NCBI GenBank assembly: GCA_016800925.1
Contig: JABCPU010000219.1
Coordinates: forward strand, 49,972-113,971
Reading direction: 5' to 3'
DNA length: 64,000 bases
Source of the DNA: Suillus spraguei
Lineage: Eukaryota; Basidiomycota; Agaricomycetes; Boletales; Suillaceae
The position numbers and the translations under genes are program-made. How positions within the stretch are numbered: position 1 is the stretch's first letter; each line of letters opens with the position of its first letter. Below the pieces are notes generated by a model, which did no database searches, had not been told where the DNA came from, and was given only the letters and a program-made list of their open reading frames with translations. Of this stretch, positions 56,441-64,000 are shown piece by piece.

Positions 56441-59067
56441 ATGTTATGGCACAACTTCAACAGCACCAGCATGACGACTCCTACAAAACCTGGCAAAAAA
56501 GCACCCTCTATCACCATGCAGTCTGACACTATGAGTGGCATTGACACTCTTGATGCCTCAGGCTTCACCAGTCACTTTTCTATGAGTAGTCTGGCCACTC
56601 TTTATACCTCAAAATTTGCACAGGGCTTCAGTAATAACAAACAGCAAGCATCCATCAGGGCGTTACTTAGACATGATGCGCACATCAATGGAACTCATTA
56701 TCAGAAGAAAACAGCCGGGGGTCTTCATCCATCTTACATTTCCTTTAACCCTACTGTGGAACAGACAGATCAGAGGGTTCTTACCCAGGATGACCTCTTA
56801 GAAGCGGCACTGCAAGACGTTTTCAATGCAGTGAGTTATATTAATCAATTTTCTTCATTAAATCTCATTTACTTTCTAGATCACCATGCAAGACTGTCTC
56901 AACGGTGGTATCTCCCTTCTGATTCATTGTGCTGGCATCAAAGCAGGCCCCAAAATCTCACCAAAACAAGTACCCATCGACCTCTATATCACACCCCACG
57001 AATTACAAGAAACAGAGCAGCACATTGGTGGAGACATTGCCATTTTGGTCCAGGCATTTGCCCAGGAGTTTGCTGTTCCACATCTCCATCGTTTCATGCA
57101 ATGTTGCACTGCTGAGAAAGTGAAACCACCAAAGCATTGTAAGTTCTTATTCCTTGTGTTTTTCTGAGCCTTACTGACTTGATACTATAGTCCCTGCTGT
57201 ACACATCAATCCAAACAGACTACAATATCTGCCAGCACCCATGGTTGCTAGTGGTGCTCATACCCAGTTCTCTGCACAAGCACCTCATGCATTTGCGGGT
57301 GCCTTGGAAGCTCCATCGGATGCGAAGGGGCCAACACACCATCAGCTGCTATACGCATGGTGTAAGCACCACGCAATATCAGATCTGTCAATGGCACCCC
57401 ACAGATGTATTTCTTAGGAGCAGGAACCCTGGCGATAGGTTAACAGCTCCAATTTTATCGGGCCAAGGTAAATTGGATATTCTGCACAATAGTACTAATT
57501 TGGTTGGGCCAGCGCTCATTAGCATTGGACAAAACACTAACACAGTGCTTGATCAGTTCAAGCTCGGGGATGAGATGTTGCCCAAGCTGTAAGTTTTAGC
57601 TAGCACCATCCGAAGCAGCCGATGGGAATCTGTTTTCAGATCTCCAACATGGGATTTATCCTACAAGCAAGCTTCCTTGTTGTTGAGGGCCCTTCTTGCT
57701 GACTTGCAGGGTGTACCACTCAACCCTGATGTCATCAAGGTCAGCAATTTTTATTTGCAATCTAATTTCCGCTAATTTTTTAACCAGCCACCATCTGCGT
57801 CTGTTCTCACTAGCATCTTGAAAATCCTTGGCATTCTAGTTTTTTCATGTGCACTATACTTTTTTGGGCTTCTAGTCCTGTAGATCTTGAAGTTGTGCCA
57901 TAGACCCAATATATGCTTTGATGGTTCGTTACTTTGTATATCGGCGACCCACACAAATAAATACACCTTTGGTGTGTTTAAAAGCTGGAACTCAACCTTG
58001 ACACTTTTTCAGACAGACTACCCATCATGGTTACCCAGTCCTTCTATGCAACCAAGTGCACTGGCGGTCCACATCATGTTCAGGTGCTGCTTTGGACTCA
58101 TCCCAAGGTCTTACTGAGCAAAGAAGCTTGAGCAGCATTGAGATCCACACAATGCGAGAAGTCTTGTCTCTTCAAAGATGCCCTTGACAATGCCTGGAGC
58201 CAGATTGATCAGGCAACCAAGACCATCACAGGCTCCCACCACAAAAGTATTCAACACGTCGAGAATAATTTATACTTTGGACACGGTATACTGCACTCAA
58301 GGCATGTGAAGCCTAATCTCTGGAACACCTTTTGCTGGAAGAAAAATCAGGAAAAAGAAAATGGTAAGTTTATTGTTGCCGCTATAACAAACGCACTCTA
58401 AAATGACACCTCAACAGGTGGCCTCGGTAAGGCTGCACTCCAGTTGCTAGTTCACAACCACAAGGACGAATATCATGCACTGTCAAAGGACAAGCAAGAT
58501 GAGCTTCTGAAGGAGTTTGTCAACTTGAGGGAGACCAAGACTACAGGTTTATGTATCTCTGCAAAGTCGAAGGTCAATGACATCACGCAGACTTTGAAGG
58601 TTATTGAGAACAAGGTTAGTGATTATTTTCCTCATTTTCAGTTTCACTAATTCTAACTCATACCAGCTTAATAGTCTTAGGTGTCGAATGGGTGCAGAAA
58701 CCATCCTGTACACTACGCAAGGCTCAACAGATCTCCCACTTTGAGACGTTTCCTTTGCCACTGAGGGCATTCAAAAATTCATGGGTTCCGCTGTAACAAA
58801 CATATTGGTGCTGGGCTTAAAACCCTATCTTTTGACACTCGTCTCATGTCTATAGGAGTTACCACTTGTCCATGGCCATCTTACCCCTTTAGCATTACTG
58901 GCAGCATCCCACGCTTACCACACACCATACCGACTACCACACCTTGTTCCACATACTGATGTCCTCCCATGTCCTTGCTGCGTCCACATAGCTCCATTTG
59001 GTGCATTGTTTATGTTCATTATCACTGATTCTATGGCAAGTCTTATTACATGTTGCCTTGTGCTGCA
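56441..59067 (+). pseudogene. Unknown agaricomycete repeat-associated protein, cut by element B
   Basis: ATGs at 56441 and 56471 (MTTPTKPGKKAPSITMQSD) begin a multi-exon frame: FAQGFSNNKQQASIRALLRH, GGLHPSYISFNPTVEQTDQR, ITMQDCLNGGISLLIHCAGI, TPHELQETEQHIGGDIAILV, HHQLLYAWCKHHAISDLSMA, SYKQASLLLRALLADLQGVP, QCEKSCLFKDALDNAWSQID and GAETILYTTQGSTDLPL. Stops appear at about 57416 and elsewhere. The coding sense continues to 59067, where element B begins. No known catalytic domain is seen. Proteins of this style occur in several mushroom genomes among repeats. It may be a partner ORF of the KDZ element or a host family. Confidence 0.5.
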
Positions 59068-59534
59068 TGTTACGAACTGGGGTGGCGTCACCAGCGGCAG
59101 TGAAAAGACACAGTTGGTCTGCTGGGAGTTCTTACAATGTCCAGAAGAGGACAAGGTGAAAGTACAAGGAACGCGTTCCGAGTACGATCAAGGGTTCGGC
59201 CTCAATGACAAGTCAAAGAGGTTCTGCGAGAATAGAGACTAAGACTAAGGAGTGCTTAGACTTAGAGACGACGACTTAGGTTGGAGACCTAAGCGAAGGA
59301 GATTCCAGGTAAAACCCAGTAAGATTAAAGTAGGGAATCTACTACAAGTACACTGTGCTTAAATAGGCCAATATGTGCGCACAGACCAAGTAACCGTGAG
59401 AATGTAACTGCGTATCCTAATAAGGAAGGCATGTGTTGTACAGATGCGTTGAGCATATGAGTCAGAGTCATGTGACATGATATACACGTAGGGAAACAAA
59501 GGGAGAATGAATAGGAGCACGTACAACTGTAACA
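59068..59534 (-). repeat. Element B 3' LTR
   Basis: 467 bp, TGTTAC...GTAACA on the minus strand, homologous to the element A LTRs, with the same TATTTAAG box and ACTTTAATCTT start motif 34 bp downstream. Confidence 0.92.
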
Positions 59535-59567
59535 TTACCCCCGTATTACGGTGAAAGTCACCGCCTT

Positions 59568-61032
59568 TCAAACATCTCTATTGTCATCATAGACGGGATC
59601 ATAGTCGTCATAGTTGGAGACGTCTTCATCAGCGGCAGATCCTCCTAGCATATAAGCCGCTTCCTCTTCTGCTACAGTCCTCGCCCGTCGACCTTCCTTT
59701 TGTCGTCGACGGTTAATAAGATACTGTTCCCACCTATGCAATGCATCATAAAATCCATTGTCCTTCCAGGTAAGCGTAAACGGAGGTTCCCCACGACGCT
59801 GAGGGCAGTAAATGGACAGATGGGCGGGAGCGTGTCGCAGACAGATTTGACACTGATAGTCAAGACAATTCTTTTGTCGATGTCCAATGATACCACAGAC
59901 TCGGCATTTCATGTTTTCATCAGTGTTGGAAATGGACATGCGTAAGGGAGATGGTGAGATAATGGGTGTAGGGCTGATGGATCTAGCACGTTTCTTCCCT
60001 TTCTTTCGTGTCATGCGTTTTAAGGCAAAGGTGTTTTCATGTCGAAGCTGTGCCTGTTGCTTAGTGGTCAAGGTATACGCAGATGCGGGAGGTCGGGAGT
60101 GGTTCCACGTTCAGCGTCCGCAAGGAGTTCATTAGAGGAAGAGGGGGAAGTGATGCCTAAGTCTTTTACTAAGACTGGTGAGACAGGATCCATTGGACCA
60201 AACGATGATGGGATAGACATGGGGGGGTGAATGTGAAGGTCGCGAAGACGAGGACCTAGTGCTATTAATTCGCTATGGGAATTCCTAACCTTTTTGCAGC
60301 TTCACACTGTTTCTCTGTACAGGGCTCGTATAACCATGCAGGATGGTCATGAGAGACTACGATGGAAGACGATGAAGTCGGTTGTTCGATGGGAGATGGG
60401 GTTTGGGGAGAAGTGAGGTCGGCTTGTGCTTGTTGCAAATCAGTGATGGCTTCTTCGACTAAGTTTCTGGCTGTTCTGGTTTCAGCGACTGATTGCTGGA
60501 TGGTTTCAACGACTGCATTAGTGAGCTGCCCAATCTCCTGGACAGCAGTGCATAAGCCAGCAAGGGCGTCAACACTAGAATACATGCGCGAAGCAGGGGG
60601 TGCTGGAATAGGAAGTGGCGCATCTTCCTGCGGAGAGGGAGGTCGAGCAACGCCTGCTGACGTTCGGCCACGATGTGAATAGCTTCTTCAACATCGTTTT
60701 TAAAAGAACCAGGAAGCAGCAACATAGCATAAGAACGAATGCGTTTTTGAAGATGTAAGAAAATTGACGATATGTAGCATCTGTAGTTTCATTGGCTGTA
60801 GCTTCGATGAGGGCGGCAGTACGGATAATGTTGACAAGGAGGAGGGCCGGGAAGGCACCTTTTTCTGTGAGGATTCTTTCAATTTCAAGGGCATGTCCTT
60901 CGCATAGAAGGGCGGCTTCAATGTAGGAAGTGTTGTCGATTTCGGTGGTAAGGGATCCATAGTGTTCAGCATCAGAGTCGGAGTCATTGTTGGCAATGGT
61001 GACGGGGTAATGTAGGCAGTGGGGAAAGACAT
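59568..61032 (-). pseudogene. Element B third ORF downstream of pol
   Basis: ATG 61032 (MSFPTAYITP) leads, after a frame change, into NTSYIEAALLCEGHALEIER and VNIIRTAALIEATANETTDA. Later come PPSPQED-type text and DLHIHPP, and an intact C-terminal frame: QLRHENTFALKRMTRKKGKK, MKCRVCGIIGHRQKNC, YQCQICLRHAPAHLSIYC, FTLTWKDNGFYDALHRWE and an acidic tail ending DNRDV at 59568. The two zinc units match element A residue for residue at every Cys and His. Basic tract plus knuckles suggests nucleic-acid binding. Confidence 0.65.
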
Positions 61033-61086
61033 TTCGATGGTGGTAGTTGATCAAGTGCTAGTGCGAGTTGATTGACTGAGGGATAA

Positions 61087-62360
61087 TCAAAGGGCATGTT
61101 GCTTCTTATAAGCATTCAAGATTCGAGTGGAGTTCTTCAAGTTCTTTTCTGGGAGCCATTTGTTATCTCCTGATGAATATCCTTTCCAAGAAACGAGATA
61201 GCGTCGGCGATTGCCGGTTCCTTTGTGGGCAAGAATTGCTTCTATTTCATATTCTTCCTCTTCTTCGATGATGTCAGGTGGCGGTTCAGGGAAGTTCGGA
61301 CCGTGTACGTCCATTTCACTATAGGACGATAAGACAGAAGCATGGAAGGTAGGATGGATCTTCCATTGCGGAGGGAGTTTGAGTGTGAACGTGATCGGCG
61401 ATAAGACATCGATGATCGGGAAAGGTCCGTATGTTTTGGTGCTAGTTTCCTTGATGGGAGTTTGAGTCTAAGGTTAGCAGCGGATAGCCAAACCTTATCT
61501 CCGATCTTCCATGGGGTGTACTTATCTCCTCGGGATTGTTCGCCATTGTCTGCATTGCAATGTTATGACAGGCGATTGCTTCCTCTCTTATCTTCTGCAG
61601 AGATCGTACTCGATCTTCTGCTGCGGGGACTGATAAATCGGGAATAAGATGAGGGATAGCGCGTGGTTCATATCCCATCATCAAATAAAAGGGGGATGCA
61701 TTCCTTGCATCATGTTTTCGGTGGTTGTGGACAAATTCGGCAATTGGTAGATGTTCTACCCAATTTTCAGGGTTGTTGCGGCAATAGATGCAAGATATGT
61801 TTCAAGTTCTTGGTTTAGCCTTTCAGTTTGGCCATCGGTCTGAGGGTGGTAAGCTGTAGATGAAGCAATGACTAGTCGAGAAGTCAGGCAAGCTCTTTAG
61901 AGAAGCGCGATAGGAACTGCGGGCCTCGATCCGAGATGACTTTGTCATGGAGTCCAAATCGTTGGTAGACGTGTTTCAAAAATAGTTTAGCAACGCCTTC
62001 GGAAGTGATGGTTTTCAAACAAGGGATAATAATTACCCCCTTTGTAAGGCCATGGTCTACCACGACCATGATACTGTCAAAGCCCCCAGAGACAGGGAGG
62101 TCAGTGATCAGATCGACAGAGACCTGGGAAAAGGGTCGAGTCGCAGAGGATGGTATCAGGGTAAGCAGAGGGCGAACAGGATGTGTGTCGGCTTTCATTT
62201 GCTGACAAAGCGCGCAACCGTCAACGTATTTACGAATGTAAGAGCCCATAGCAGGCCACCAGGCTTCACGTTTAACGAGTTCTTCAGTTTTGAATCTACC
62301 GGGGTGGCCCGCGGTAGGATGATCATGATACCGTTTTAGGATATCAGGAGATGTGCCAGT
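61087..62360 (-). pseudogene. pol: Element B integrase and chromodomain
   Basis: The chromodomain frame (61087-61314) is intact: [53 protein letters not shown]. The integrase has [45 protein letters not shown], and NQELE-side text in another frame. Stops and frameshifts lie near 61684, 61790 and 61884. Confidence 0.8.
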
Positions 62361-63974
62361 GGGATGTAGGCACGGTTCTTAAAATAGAGGATGTTCTCCT
62401 CAATCTTCCAGTCAGAGAGTGCCGATTTCATAGGTGGAAGGCACACGCCATCAAGGGCGTCAGATGCTGTCTTAAAGACAGGGTCATCGAGGGGGTCAGA
62501 GGATGACAATACATCTTTTAGGTCGGTGTCAATAAGACGAACGAATAGAGTGTCAGGAAGGAGAGTCTGGTCCTCATTATCGTCTTTGCCAGAGTCATAG
62601 TCAGGCCGACGTGATAGTGCATCAGGTACTGCCAATTTGGTACCTGCAACGTGATGTAGTTCAATGTCATAAATAGACAAAATCAATTGCCAAGTGCTTG
62701 GCGGCGGGTAAGCTTTTGTGCACTTCTATAGTACAGAAGATTCTTGTGGTCGGTGAATACTAGGACAGGGTGTGGGTTTCCTTCTAGATAGTGACGCCAT
62801 TCGTTTAATGCCCGGATTACGGCAAGGAGTTCCGATCAAAGATCTGGTAATTGCGTTCTGCAGGGTTCAAAGACTGTGAAAGATATGCACATGGGTGATA
62901 AACACCATTCTCATCAGTCTGCAAGAGAACTCCCCGGTTGCTACGAGCGAAGCGTCGGTAGCAATAGCAAATTGTCGGGAAGGATCAGGGTTACGGAGTA
63001 CCGGTTGGGATGTGAAGCGTCGTTTCAATTCTTCAAAGGTGTCCATACATTCGGTTGACCAATCAAAGGCCTTATCTTTCTTTGTTAAATCGATAAGAGG
63101 TCGGGCGATGTCAGAATAGTGGGAAATGAACGTGCGGTAGAAGTTGCAAAATCCTAGGAATGACCAACATCTTTTACAGATTTCGGGACTGGCCATTCGG
63201 AGATTCCTTTGGTTTTGGCGGTATCCATAGCAACTTGTCCGGGCGAATTATCATTCCGAGGTACTCCACTTCTTTTGCATCGAAGGTGCATTTCTCTGGT
63301 TTTAAGAACAAGTGTTCCTTTCATATCTTCATCAAAACCTGTCTTGTCCGTTCGCGATGTTCTGCCATAGTTGTAGAGAAAATAAGGATATTGTCCATGT
63401 AGATAACCATCCATCCTTCATTGATTTCCTGCTGGAAGGTTCAATTCATGTATGCCTGGAAAGTTGCCAGGGAATTGCAAAGACCAAAGAACATAATGTT
63501 TGGTTCAAAGAGGCCAAATTCCGTTGTAAAGCAGCTTTCCACCTATCATCAGGATGGATGCGAATGTTGTTATAACTGGACCAAATATCCATTTTCTAAA
63601 GAACTGTGCGTTGTGAAGGCGCGCAACGAGGGAGATAGGAAGCGGGAGCGGGTAAGCGTTCTTGACTGTCCAATCATTGATGTAGCGATAATCTTGACAG
63701 GGACGCAATTCTCCACTCTTCTTTCCCACGAAGAAGAAGCCACTAGCTTGGGGTGACTTCGATTCTGAGATGAAACCTTTCGCAACGTTTTCGTCGATAA
63801 ACGTTTTGACAGCAGCGCGTTCTTTTTCCGAAAGCGGGTAAACCTTAGACTGTGGGGAATAAAACCGGGTTTAGTATCGATCTGATGATCAATACTAGGG
63901 CGTTCAGGGGGTAGTTTGTTTAATCCGTCTTTAGCAAAGATGTCTGCAAAGTCGTGCAAATAGTTGGGGACCAA
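62361..63974 (-). pseudogene. pol: Element B reverse transcriptase and RNase H
   Basis: RT begins [20 protein letters not shown] near the window edge, then SFLGFCNFYRTFISHYSD and PLIDLTKKDKAFDWSTECMD. RNase H shows [11 protein letters not shown] and HVAGTKLAVPDALSRRPDY. The RT catalytic box reads YMDNILIFS (about 63371-63397) instead of YMDD. Frame breaks are numerous. Confidence 0.85.
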
Positions 63975-64000
63975 TTCTTCGAAGGATTTCTTTTTCTTTT

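Larger units (their letters stand above)
59068..64000 (-). mobile_element. Ty3/gypsy chromovirus-type LTR retrotransposon (element B), truncated by window edge
   Basis: Minus-strand relative of element A: 3' LTR (59068-59534), polypurine tract, third ORF, chromodomain, integrase, RNase H and RT, reaching the window edge inside RT. Gag, protease and the 5' LTR lie outside. Protein blocks are clearly the same family but diverged (the third ORF more so than pol). It inserted into the unknown gene at 56441-59067; the candidate target site is CTGCA at 59063-59067. Confidence 0.9.

Overview
The window looks like nuclear DNA of an agaricomycete (mushroom-forming basidiomycete). Genes carry many short introns of about 45-60 bp with GT...AG ends. 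Several proteins belong to multi-pass membrane families known only from mushrooms. There are also KDZ-type DNA transposons and chromodomain Ty3/gypsy retrotransposons. Nothing in the sequence fixes the genus.

Region 1-12.8 kb: a partial gene at the left edge, a foldback repeat (702-1219), a large orphan membrane-protein gene (2092-5514), and a duplicated, partly decayed promoter plus signal-peptide exon (about 6008-6985 and 8628-9860). Between those two copies lies an inverted copy of part of a C2-domain gene (7105-8505). A second membrane-protein gene follows (9775-11256), then two very small putative genes.

Region 13-34 kb is mostly housekeeping: the YVH1/DUSP12 phosphatase, an unknown small gene, a DNAJC17/Cwf23 splicing co-chaperone, a decayed C2-C2-NACHT (NLR-like) gene, a decayed ricin-B-type lectin, mitochondrial ribosomal protein bL33, retromer subunit VPS29, the global corepressor TUP1, and a short TUP1-like WD40 paralog facing away from TUP1.

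Region 34-40.3 kb holds a pepsin-type aspartic protease with an in-frame stop, an HCNGP/SAP30BP-like gene, and the GPI8 transamidase subunit. The last two are divergent and share a promoter of about 105 bp.

Region 40.7-64 kb is a repeat graveyard. It contains a decayed unknown coding region, a tandem array of five tRNA-Leu(CAA)-like Pol III units, a TA-flanked MITE, and a KDZ transposase gene. The KDZ gene is split by a putative solo LTR and by a complete chromovirus-type LTR retrotransposon (45678-53204, 5-bp target duplication TCATG). Beyond it lie an Hsp90 exon fragment and an unknown gene that is itself cut by a second retrotransposon of the same family (59068 to the right edge, minus strand). 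Both retrotransposons carry the signature of Tf1-style self-priming and a conserved third ORF downstream of the integrase-chromodomain, ending in two zinc knuckles. These two shared traits are the most interesting signals in the window.
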